Source: an uncultured Clostridia bacterium (GTDB lineage Bacteria; Bacillota; Clostridia; Christensenellales; UBA1242). Taken from it: DNA of 52,269 nucleotides. The DNA lies in contig CAOJFR010000005.1 in assembly GCA_948434855.1 (NCBI GenBank), positions 1-52,269 of the forward strand, in the 5' to 3' direction. Position 1 is the stretch's first letter. Each line of letters starts with the position of its first letter. Shown here piece by piece: positions 27,874-34,436 of the stretch. Both the position numbers and the translations under genes were made by a program. The notes beneath the pieces are model-generated. The model did no database searches. It had not been told where the DNA came from and saw nothing but the letters and a program-made list of their open reading frames with translations.

Positions 27874-28070
27874 CCTATAAATTTTGATTATAAAGACCAC
27901 ATTAAAATCTTCTAGAACAAAACAATAATATGTTTTTACGGTTTATAGGTCAAAAAAACGAGAAGTGCAAGGCTCAGAAAAATTTTTAGGCAAGAGTTTA
28001 GTAAACATAAATGACTGTCTAAAAATTTTTCTAGAAACAAAGCAATTCGATGTTTTTTTTGACCTATAAA
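27874..28070. repeat. Nested inverted-repeat element, possible MITE remnant or structured RNA
   Basis: No gene lies here. Outer segment: CCTATAAA (27874-27881) mirrors TTTATAGG (27942-27949). Main segment: a 17-bp perfect inverted repeat TTTATAGGTCAAAAAAA (27942-27958) with 28054-28070, enclosing a second near-perfect pair, AGAAAAATTTTTAGGCA (27976-27992) with 28016-28032. A TTCTAGAA-CAAA motif also recurs directly (27910 and 28029). The whole could fold into a long hairpin of about 129 nt. Confidence 0.6.
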
Positions 28071-28097
28071 AAAAAGAAGTAAAATTTACTTCTTTTT
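28071..28097 (-). terminator. Terminator of the DivIVA-like/sepF region
   Basis: An almost perfect inverted repeat, AAAAAGAAGTAAA with TTTACTTCTTTTT, overlapping the last codons of the DivIVA-like gene and followed on the minus strand by a T run. Confidence 0.75.
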
Positions 28098-28268
28098 ATT
28101 TTGAGAGCCATCTAATCGTTCCTTAAGCGAACATATTTCCCTTTTAAGTGATTCCATATCACGCTCCTGAACATCTAATCGCCTGTTCTTCTCCCTTAAT
28201 ATCTCATCAACAGACTCAGTATCATAGCCATAAAAAGAGAATCTTATGCCGTTTTCAAAATCTTCCAT
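28086..28268 (-). CDS. Mini DivIVA-like protein
   Basis: The 60-residue product opens with NGIRFSFYGYDTESVDEIL (about 6-24), close to the N-terminal membrane-binding motif of DivIVA/GpsB (F-x-x-x-GYD-x-x-x-VD-x-x-L). A short coiled coil (about 28-53) and a Lys tail follow. Normal DivIVA is over 150 residues, so this keeps only the polar-targeting head and one heptad stretch. It lies next to sepF, the usual neighbourhood of divIVA, which supports a role in division or polarity. A weak GAGCG sits before the ATG. Confidence 0.65.
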   Translation of the reverse strand: MEDFENGIRFSFYGYDTESVDEILREKNRRLDVQERDMESLKREICSLKERLDGSQNKKK

Positions 28269-28332
28269 AAATCGCTCCTATTAATAATTTGTGCAGTTTT
28301 TGGCGAATTATGCAAAAATTTGTAAAATAACT

Positions 28333-28956
28333 TTATTGTTGTTCTGGATTAGGCATTGAAGAAACCTGTTCTGGCATTCTAATGTTAAAACCTTCTGGAG
28401 TAATTAAATATATATTGCTATCAACGTGCCTAATGTTTCCATTTAGTGCATAAACGGCACCACTTGCACAGTCTAAAAGCCTTTGTGAATCATATTCGTT
28501 CATCTGATTGAGATTGAGCATTACTGATTCACCTTCTTTCAAAAAGTTTATTACTTTTGTAACTTCTTCAAAACTTGTTGGATAAATAAATTCTACATTC
28601 TTGGTTCCATAGCCACCAACATTTGATGAGTTTGTCCCAAAACTGTTTAGTGGAGATGCAGAAATGTAAGAAGACCTGTTATATTGCTCCGGATTTTCAG
28701 AATAAGAAACAGAAGTTCTTTGTGGTGCTGAATTTTCTTCTACCACAACATCCTTTGTTTGAGTTAAAGAGTATTTTCTTGCAGCTCTGTCAGCCTTTTC
28801 TTGAGCCTTTCTTGCCTTATATTCTGCTTTTTCTTGGGCTTTTTGTTTTTGAAGTTCATTTCTTTCTTCAAGTTTTTTTTGTCTTTCAACAGAATCATCA
28901 TAAACTTCTTCAGTTTCAAAGCCTACACCTTTCATAAGCCAGTTCATAAATCCCAT
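28333..28956 (-). CDS. sepF: Cell division protein SepF
   Basis: The 207-residue product has an N-terminal amphipathic membrane-targeting helix (MGFMNWLMKGVGF), a long charged and Ser/Asn-rich linker (about 20-118), and a C-terminal SepF domain (VEFIYPTSFEEVTKVINFLKEGESVMLNLNQM, then QRLLDCASGAVYALNG). SepF tethers FtsZ to the membrane and arranges filaments into rings. AAGGAG precedes the ATG. It lies between the mini DivIVA-like gene and a SPOR-like protein, a small division cluster. Confidence 0.93.
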   Translation of the reverse strand: MGFMNWLMKGVGFETEEVYDDSVERQKKLEERNELQKQKAQEKAEYKARKAQEKADRAARKYSLTQTKDVVVEENSAPQRTSVSYSENPEQYNRSSYISASPLNSFGTNSSNVGGYGTKNVEFIYPTSFEEVTKVINFLKEGESVMLNLNQMNEYDSQRLLDCASGAVYALNGNIRHVDSNIYLITPEGFNIRMPEQVSSMPNPEQQ

Positions 28957-29033
28957 AATTTCTACTCCTTAGTAACGTTATCATAACATATTTTGTGCAA
29001 AAAGCCAATATTTTTTACATTTTTTTGACATTT

Positions 29034-29765
29034 TTACAAAGAATCACGCATATTCCAATTTAATTCTGAGAATGATACGGCAAATTCAGAAATTAATGAT
29101 TCCTTTTTTTGTGATTCAAAAAACTTATCAAAAAAGTTATCATAATACAAATTCATCATGTTTAAATAGTTATAAAAGCTTTCTGAAAGCCCTGAATTTT
29201 TATTGTATGACTTTATCATATCTTGAACTGCAAGCTTATCTTTTAATATGTTTAAAGAAAGATCGCTTTGCGACAATGTTCCTGACATATATGAAATCAT
29301 ATAGCCTTGATATTTGTCTGTGACTGAATCAAAAAATTCAAAAAATCTTAAGTTTTTCTCTTCTTTCTTAATTTCTTTCTTTATTGAACCTTTAACTTTT
29401 GGTAGGCTTATTTTTAAAACTCCACTATTTGGAAAATGTGGCAAAATGTTTCCCTTAACTTCATTTGCCTGCTCTTCACTAAAATAAATGCTAGAAACTA
29501 GGTAATATTGTCCAGAGTGAAAAATTATTTTTCCAGCCCCGCCAAGGTTTTTAATTTTGTCTACATAAACTTCTAGCGCTGCTTGTTTTGTGTTTTTATC
29601 TGTGTAAACAAAATATAATTCTTTTGCATCAAAACAAGACCTTGTTTTGTTTTTTGACAAGCCAAAAATTATTGCACACAAAATTATTGCTATCAAAAGC
29701 ATTGCTAGCATAATGGAAAAGAATTTTTTTAATCTATGTTTTTTTAGTGTCACCCTTTCTTGCAA
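29034..29765 (-). CDS. Membrane-anchored SPOR-like protein
   Basis: The 243-residue product has a basic N-terminus, one helix (about 15-35) and an extracytoplasmic segment (about 46-105: LYFVYTDKNTKQAALEVYVDKIKNL, GGAGKIIFHSGQYYLVSSIYFSEEQA) with the beta-alpha-beta pattern of SPOR domains, which bind denuded septal glycan. The remainder is helical and unassigned. The start is TTG, with AGGG nine bases upstream; an internal GTG four codons later is possible. Its place upstream of sepF fits an envelope or division role. The SPOR call is a pattern judgement. Confidence 0.65.
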   Translation of the reverse strand: MQERVTLKKHRLKKFFSIMLAMLLIAIILCAIIFGLSKNKTRSCFDAKELYFVYTDKNTKQAALEVYVDKIKNLGGAGKIIFHSGQYYLVSSIYFSEEQANEVKGNILPHFPNSGVLKISLPKVKGSIKKEIKKEEKNLRFFEFFDSVTDKYQGYMISYMSGTLSQSDLSLNILKDKLAVQDMIKSYNKNSGLSESFYNYLNMMNLYYDNFFDKFFESQKKESLISEFAVSFSELNWNMRDSL

Positions 29766-29905
29766 TTTAACAATCCCTACCTTATCATAAAAGTATATAC
29801 TTTATAATCTATGACATAGGTCACGCAAATTTGACAATTATTACAAACCTTTTGGGTTATAAAGATTATAAAAAAACATATAATTAAAAACATAAGGAGA
29901 TTATC

Positions 29906-30199
29906 ATGAATTTTAAACCATTATTTGACAGAGTTGTGATTAAAAATCTTGAAAGGTCAAATAAAACAAAATCTGGAATTATTATTCCTGAGATTGCCAG
30001 CGATGAGCCAATTTATGGCGAAGTTGTGGCAGTTGGAACTGGTGACTGCTTTGAAGGCAACAAAAGTGAAATGGCTGTTTCTGTTGGCGACAAAGTGTTA
30101 TACAACAAATATGGTGCAACCAGTTTTAAGTGCGACGACGAACAATTTGTCGTTTTAAGACAAAGCGATATACTTGGAGTTTTTGAGGAGAAAAAATAA
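29906..30199 (+). CDS. groES: Co-chaperonin GroES
   Basis: The 97-residue product has the family opening FKPLFDRVVIKNLE, a mobile-loop region (SNKTKSGIIIPEIAS, about 21-35) and the closing YGATSFKCDDEQFVVLRQSDILGV. It caps GroEL during protein folding. AAGGAG precedes the ATG and the stop overlaps the groEL ATG. I found no CIRCE element (TTAGCACTC-N9-GAGTGCTAA) in the 140 bases upstream, so HrcA control is not supported. Instead there are TGAC/GTCA half-sites at 29812-29836. Confidence 0.97.
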   Translation: MNFKPLFDRVVIKNLERSNKTKSGIIIPEIASDEPIYGEVVAVGTGDCFEGNKSEMAVSVGDKVLYNKYGATSFKCDDEQFVVLRQSDILGVFEEKK

Positions 30200-31779
30200 T
30201 GGCAAAAGAATTAAAATTTGGTGACGAAGCTCGTTCACTTTTAATGGACGGAATTAATGCTGTGGCAAATAGTGTTAAAATTACTCTTGGTCCAAAAGGC
30301 AGAAATGTTGTGCTTGACAGAAAATATACCACTCCACTAATCACTAACGACGGAGTCTCTATAGCGAAAGAAATTGAACTTAAAGACCCTTTTAAAAACA
30401 TGGGGGCAAACCTTATTAAAGAGGTTTCAGTTAAAACCAACGACCTTGCTGGCGACGGAACAACAACTGCCTGCGTGCTTGCTGCATCTATGGTTAAAAG
30501 CGGACTAAAACATCTTGCAAGCGGTGCAAATCCAATTATGCTAAGAAAAGGCATAGAAAAAGCCGTGTTTAAGGCAGTTGAAGTTTTGAAAAAAATTTCC
30601 AAGCCAGTTTCAAGCGATCGTGAAATTTTGCAGGTTGCAAGCATATCTGCTGGAGATGATGAAGTTGGAAAACTAATTTCTGAAGCATTTAAAACAGTTG
30701 GAAAAGACGGAATTATTACAATTGAAGAGTCAAAAACATCTCAAACAAACCTTAAGCTTTCAAGTGGACTTGAGCTTGACAGAGGCTATATTTCGCCATA
30801 CATGATTCCTGAAAACAGCAACTTTGCAAACCTTAACAATCCGCTTATTCTTGTAACTGATAAAAAAATCTCTAACACTCATGAAATTTTGGGACTATTA
30901 GAAGAAGTTATGAAAACCTCAAGACCACTTCTTATTATTGCTGAAGACATTGAAGGCGAAGCTCTTTCAACTCTTGCAATCAACACGCTTAGAGGCAGTT
31001 TTAATTCAGTTGCAATAAAAGCTCCATCTTTTGGAGAAAAACAAAAAGAATATCTTGAGGACATTGCCCTTTTAACTGGTGCAACATATATTTCAAAAGA
31101 CCTTAACCACGAGCTTAAAGATGTTAACATAGATAATCTTGGCACCGCAGCAAATGTTAAAGTTTTTAAAGACAAAACAATTATTGTTGGTGGAAATGCT
31201 GAGTCAGAAAAAATTGAAGCCTTAAAGCAAAAATTGCATGACCTTCAAGAGACAGAAACTGAAAACTATGAGCTTATTAAAATTGAAGACCGTCTTGCAA
31301 GGCTTTCTGACGGAGTTGCTGTTATTGAAGTTGGTGCTCCAAGCGAAATTGAAATGCGTGAAAAGAAACTTAGAATTGAAGATGCACTTTCAGCAACTAA
31401 GTCTGCAAGCAAAGAAGGCATTGTTATTGGTGGTGGCTCTGCTCTGCTTGCCTGCAAAGAAGCACTTTTGTCGCTTGAAAATGAATGCACTGGCGATGAA
31501 AAATCTGGCGTTATGATTGTTAGCGAAGCACTTGAAGCCCCAATTAAACAAATTGCTGAAAATGCTGGAGTTGATGCAGGCGTTGTTATAGCAAAAGTAA
31601 AAGAGCTTCCTGAAAACTTTGGATATGATGCACTGAAAGATGAGTTTAAGGATATGTTTGCTTCAGGAATTATTGACCCAACAAAGGTCACAAGATGTGC
31701 TCTTGAAAATGCAGGAAGCGTTGCATCCTCAATTCTTACCACAGAAGTTTTGGTTGCAGACATTGCGGAAAATAAATAG
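30199..31779 (+). CDS. groEL: Chaperonin GroEL
   Basis: The 526-residue ATP-dependent folding chaperonin starts MAKELKFGDEARSLLMDGINAVANSVKITLGPKGRNVVLD. It carries the nucleotide-binding GDGTTT (about residue 86), the apical domain with LELDRGYISPYM, and GGGSALL in the C-terminal equatorial part. It ends at LVADIAENK without the GGM-rich tail usual in GroEL. The substrate-facing apical segment is otherwise ordinary. Overlapping stop and start codons couple it to groES. Confidence 0.98.
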   Translation: MAKELKFGDEARSLLMDGINAVANSVKITLGPKGRNVVLDRKYTTPLITNDGVSIAKEIELKDPFKNMGANLIKEVSVKTNDLAGDGTTTACVLAASMVKSGLKHLASGANPIMLRKGIEKAVFKAVEVLKKISKPVSSDREILQVASISAGDDEVGKLISEAFKTVGKDGIITIEESKTSQTNLKLSSGLELDRGYISPYMIPENSNFANLNNPLILVTDKKISNTHEILGLLEEVMKTSRPLLIIAEDIEGEALSTLAINTLRGSFNSVAIKAPSFGEKQKEYLEDIALLTGATYISKDLNHELKDVNIDNLGTAANVKVFKDKTIIVGGNAESEKIEALKQKLHDLQETETENYELIKIEDRLARLSDGVAVIEVGAPSEIEMREKKLRIEDALSATKSASKEGIVIGGGSALLACKEALLSLENECTGDEKSGVMIVSEALEAPIKQIAENAGVDAGVVIAKVKELPENFGYDALKDEFKDMFASGIIDPTKVTRCALENAGSVASSILTTEVLVADIAENK

Positions 31780-31826
31780 AATTTTAAACTCATTAATTAT
31801 TTTTAACCACAATAAGTTTTTATATT

Positions 31827-31851
31827 AAAAACACCCAGATTTGGGTGTTTT
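31827..31851. terminator. Bidirectional terminator between groEL and the 76-residue ORF
   Basis: Perfect stem AAAACACCCA/TGGGTGTTTT around a 4-base loop with A and T runs on both sides; it touches the stop codon of the convergent small gene. Confidence 0.85.
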
Positions 31852-32080
31852 ATTTTTTGTTATTTAAATATGTTATTACAGAATCAATTAAAGAAACTTT
31901 TAGCTCTAATATATAATCATCAATATAATAGTTTAAAAAATTAAACTTCTCTATTTCCTCTTTTGATAAATCAGATTTAAACTCATAAATTTTTTCTTTT
32001 AAAACAATAAACTTTTTTTCTAAATTATAATGCAAATCAGACTCAAAGTTTGAAAGCAGTTCCCTTATCTCTTCAGTCAT
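31850..32080 (-). CDS. Uncharacterised 76-residue helical protein
   Basis: A small, charged, helix-rich protein (TEEIRELLSNFESDLHYNLE, then IDDYILELKVSLIDSV). No family recognised. GGGGAAAG lies just before the ATG and a terminator follows, which supports a real gene. It is divergent from the XRE regulator, whose operator-like palindrome (32157-32172) lies between the two, so the regulator may control both. Confidence 0.55.
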   Translation of the reverse strand: MTEEIRELLSNFESDLHYNLEKKFIVLKEKIYEFKSDLSKEEIEKFNFLNYYIDDYILELKVSLIDSVITYLNNKK

Positions 32081-32156
32081 AAGTCTTTCCCCAAATAAAA
32101 TAATATTTTTTATATTATAATAAAATTTTTATTTTGCAAAATAAATAAGTAATTTT

Positions 32157-32172
32157 TGTCCGAATTTGGACA
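32157..32172. promoter_or_regulatory. Operator-like palindrome 1 upstream of the XRE gene
   Basis: Perfect inverted repeat TGTCC-GAATTT-GGACA. It overlaps TTGGAC (32166-32171), a plausible -35 box 16 bases from GATAAT (32188-32193). Confidence 0.65.
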
Positions 32173-32205
32173 TATTTAACATAAGTAGATAATTTAAAAT
32201 GAGAG

Positions 32206-32221
32206 TGTTCAAATTTGGACA
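32206..32221. promoter_or_regulatory. Operator-like palindrome 2 upstream of the XRE gene
   Basis: TGTTC-AAATTT-GGACA, the same motif as palindrome 1 with one arm mismatch, 49 bases centre to centre from it and just past the predicted transcription start. Confidence 0.6.
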
Positions 32222-32247
32222 ATTTTATATTTTGGAGGTTAAGTCTT

Positions 32248-32490
32248 ATGACACTTGGTGAAGCTTTTTCTATTAGATTTAATGAATTGTTAAAACCATT
32301 AAATGTTTCGGTTTATAAATTTTTGAAAGATAATTGCATTGCAAGATCAACTGTTGTTAATATTTTAAACGGCAACACAAAAAGTCCAACACTTGCAATA
32401 ATTTATCAAGTTGCAAATGCCTTTGGACTAACCTATCTTGAGTTTCTTGATCATCCAGCATTTAAGGGTGATGAAATTGAGTTTATATAA
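32248..32490 (+). CDS. XRE-type helix-turn-helix regulator
   Basis: The 80-residue product is one XRE/Cro HTH domain (LNVSVYKFLKDNCIARSTVVNIL, then SPTLAIIYQVANAFGLTYLEFL). I use the ATG at 32248 because GGAGG (32233-32237) precedes it; an in-frame ATG 11 codons upstream has no ribosome site and lies in palindrome 2. Two copies of a TGTYC-N6-GGACA palindrome flank its promoter, which suggests autorepression. No phage or toxin partner is obvious beyond the divergent 76-residue gene. Confidence 0.8.
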   Translation: MTLGEAFSIRFNELLKPLNVSVYKFLKDNCIARSTVVNILNGNTKSPTLAIIYQVANAFGLTYLEFLDHPAFKGDEIEFI

Positions 32491-32517
32491 AAACACTAAG
32501 CAAATACTTAGTGTTTT
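32490..32517. terminator. Bidirectional terminator between the XRE and coiled-coil genes
   Basis: Perfect 11-bp stem AAAACACTAAG/CTTAGTGTTTT with loop CAAATA, between convergent genes. Confidence 0.85.
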
Positions 32518-33493
32518 ATTCATCATCTTCAATTAAAAAACTTCCAAGCGAAATAAACTTATTTGACTTTTCCTCAGTTTCACTCTCTTTTATTATTTCT
32601 GGCTGCTTAATATTATTTTTAATTTGCTTTGGCATATGAGTTTCAAAAATTCCAGCTTCTAACATTTCTACCCTAGACCTTTCTTTACTTATCCCATTTC
32701 CAGAAACTAAGCTTTGTCTTTCATTAACTGGAATTTTACTATAAGTTTTAACAGGCTCATCACTTTTTTCACTCATAAGGTCAGCCATTATATCTTCAAG
32801 TGAAAGATTTGGATTAAGTGCCTCTTCAAAGTCAAAAAGACTGTCTTCTGTTAGTGGTATGTTAGACATAACACCCGTGTTTTTCGGCGTTTCATAGAAT
32901 ATTTCATTTAATTTTGCCTTTGCAGTTTCGTCTGTTTCTCTATCTTCTTTAATCTTTTTTCCAAGCCCAATATCTGAAACAATGCTCTGGTCTTGCTTTT
33001 TTGGTCTGCCTGGTTTTCTAAAAACACTCTCGCCAACCTTTTGATTAAACTCTTGTTTTAATCTTGCAAATCTTGAATTGATGTCATTTCCTAATGGCTT
33101 TTCTGGAACTGGTTTGTTTGATATAAATGCTCTATCTTCATTTGTGATTCCTGCATTTTGTTCAACCATATTGCAAACATCATAAAGCTTATCTATTGCA
33201 TTTTCTAGCTCTTGTTTTGAAAAATCATTTTCTGAACTTAGTCTTTCTTCAAGACTGTGGCAAAGACTTAAAACCTCATCAATGGTCTTTTGTTTTAAAT
33301 AGCGAATTTTTCTTTCATACAAGATTAACGCTCTGGCTGAAGCCTTTTCTCGCTCTTTATACTCATCTATTGCTCTTTTATTTTTATCAATTTCTTTTTT
33401 AAGTTTTTGATATTCATCTTTGGCAGAAACCGCTGTTAACTCACTCTCATTAATATTATTAATATTACTTTTCCAATCATCTCTTAACATCAA
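32516..33493 (-). CDS. Uncharacterised coiled-coil protein containing an in-frame palindromic element
   Basis: The 325-residue cytoplasmic product has a predicted coiled coil at about residues 20-110, an AT-hook-like RKPGRPKK (159-166) and an acidic, likely disordered C-terminal third. No family recognised. Residues 200-215 (YETPKNTGVMSNIPLT) are encoded by a copy of the dispersed palindromic element without breaking the frame. The start lies within the last codons of lgt (17-base overlap), so the two genes are cotranscribed. Its function cannot be inferred; a DNA- or membrane-associated structural role is conceivable. Confidence 0.65.
   Translation of the reverse strand: MMLRDDWKSNINNINESELTAVSAKDEYQKLKKEIDKNKRAIDEYKEREKASARALILYERKIRYLKQKTIDEVLSLCHSLEERLSSENDFSKQELENAIDKLYDVCNMVEQNAGITNEDRAFISNKPVPEKPLGNDINSRFARLKQEFNQKVGESVFRKPGRPKKQDQSIVSDIGLGKKIKEDRETDETAKAKLNEIFYETPKNTGVMSNIPLTEDSLFDFEEALNPNLSLEDIMADLMSEKSDEPVKTYSKIPVNERQSLVSGNGISKERSRVEMLEAGIFETHMPKQIKNNIKQPEIIKESETEEKSNKFISLGSFLIEDDE
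32851..32896 (-). repeat. Dispersed palindromic element, copy 4 (inside a coding sequence)
   Basis: On the minus strand: GAAACGCCGAAAAACACGG joined to GTGTTATG and a degenerate right arm CATACCAC. The left part and the left arm match copy 3 at almost every base. The copy is translated as part of the coiled-coil protein. Confidence 0.88.
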
Positions 33494-34277
33494 CGAGTCT
33501 CCTCTTTTCTTTGTTTGATTTGACTATTTTATAAATGAAAATTGCAATTCCAAATGCAATCATTATTGCACTGCAAATTTGAGAAACTGGCAAACCAAAA
33601 ATTCTTAAAACATATTGTTCGTTCCTAAAACTTTCAAGCACCGTTCTCACAATTCCATAATAAACCAAATAAAATGCTGAGCTATAGCCAGATTTTTTTA
33701 TGCCAAGATAAATTTGACATAAAAATGCAAATCCAATTAAATTTAGCACAGATTCATAGAAAAATAGTGCTTGATAATAATTTCCATCAATCTTTACTGC
33801 AAAAGGAAACCTTGCAAAAAATGAATCAGATTCAATGAGTGCCCCATAAATTTCTTCATTAAAATAATTTCCCCACCTTCCTATAGCCTGAGCCAAAATT
33901 AAAACAACAACCAAGGTGTCAAAATATTTAAACATATCTTTTTCTTTTTTTATTAACAAATATATAAGCAGTGCAAGACCACCACCAATTATTGCACCAA
34001 TAATACTCATTCCGCCGGTTCTAAAATTAAAATAGTCTGTAATTGATAAACCACTATCAAACAGCACAGCAAAAAGTCTGGCAGACAAAATTCCTGCAGG
34101 CAAAATTATGATTGCAATGGTTAAAGGCATATCTGCAGGATATCCCTTTTTCTTGGCCAAAAAACAAGCAAGCCCTATTGCAACAATTATTGCAGAGCAA
34201 ATTATAATTCCATACCAATAAACTTCAAAGTTGCCTAATGAAAATGCAACTCTATTTACTCCAAGAAAACTATTCAT
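33477..34277 (-). CDS. lgt: Prolipoprotein diacylglyceryl transferase (Lgt)
   Basis: The 266-residue, roughly seven-helix membrane enzyme transfers diacylglyceryl from phosphatidylglycerol to the lipobox cysteine of prolipoproteins. It has the conserved RTGGMSIIGAIIGG (about 86-99), GRWGNYFNEEIYG (about 133-145, the Lgt signature) and ESFRNEQ. The ATG lies where a perfect consensus promoter predicts transcription to start, and no ribosome-binding site is present, so the message is probably leaderless. The coiled-coil protein gene overlaps its 3' end. Confidence 0.95.
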   Translation of the reverse strand: MNSFLGVNRVAFSLGNFEVYWYGIIICSAIIVAIGLACFLAKKKGYPADMPLTIAIIILPAGILSARLFAVLFDSGLSITDYFNFRTGGMSIIGAIIGGGLALLIYLLIKKEKDMFKYFDTLVVVLILAQAIGRWGNYFNEEIYGALIESDSFFARFPFAVKIDGNYYQALFFYESVLNLIGFAFLCQIYLGIKKSGYSSAFYLVYYGIVRTVLESFRNEQYVLRIFGLPVSQICSAIMIAFGIAIFIYKIVKSNKEKRRLVDVKR

Positions 34278-34283
34278 ATTAAT

Positions 34284-34312
34284 ATTATATTTCTAATTTT
34301 TATTATTGTCAA
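34284..34312 (-). promoter_or_regulatory. Consensus promoter abutting the lgt start codon
   Basis: On the minus strand: perfect TTGACA, 17-base spacer, perfect TATAAT. Only six bases separate the -10 box from the ATG, so +1 falls on the A of the start codon. Confidence 0.85.
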
Positions 34313-34370
34313 GAATTACGCTGTTTTAGACATTTTATAGTTAAAGCCTACAAAAACTTGCAATAAAAGA

Positions 34371-34394
34371 CCCCTAGGTTATGGGGCCTAGGGG
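34371..34394 (-). terminator. GC-rich terminator of the 959-residue protein gene
   Basis: Perfect stem CCCCTAGG/CCTAGGGG with an 8-base loop; on the minus strand it is followed by TCTTTTATT. It is much richer in GC than its surroundings. Confidence 0.85.
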
Positions 34395-34436
34395 CAAATA
34401 TATATATAGAGTTATTTGGGAAAGTGTTAAATTAAA

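Noticed and set aside
29812..29836. TGAC/GTCA half-sites upstream of groES as a defined operator
   Set aside because: Only 4-bp half-sites with uneven spacing; reported as a hint, not as a feature.
30126..30644. 172-codon antisense frame over groEL
   Set aside because: Mirror of a highly conserved gene, no ribosome site or promoter; composition typical of an antisense shadow.
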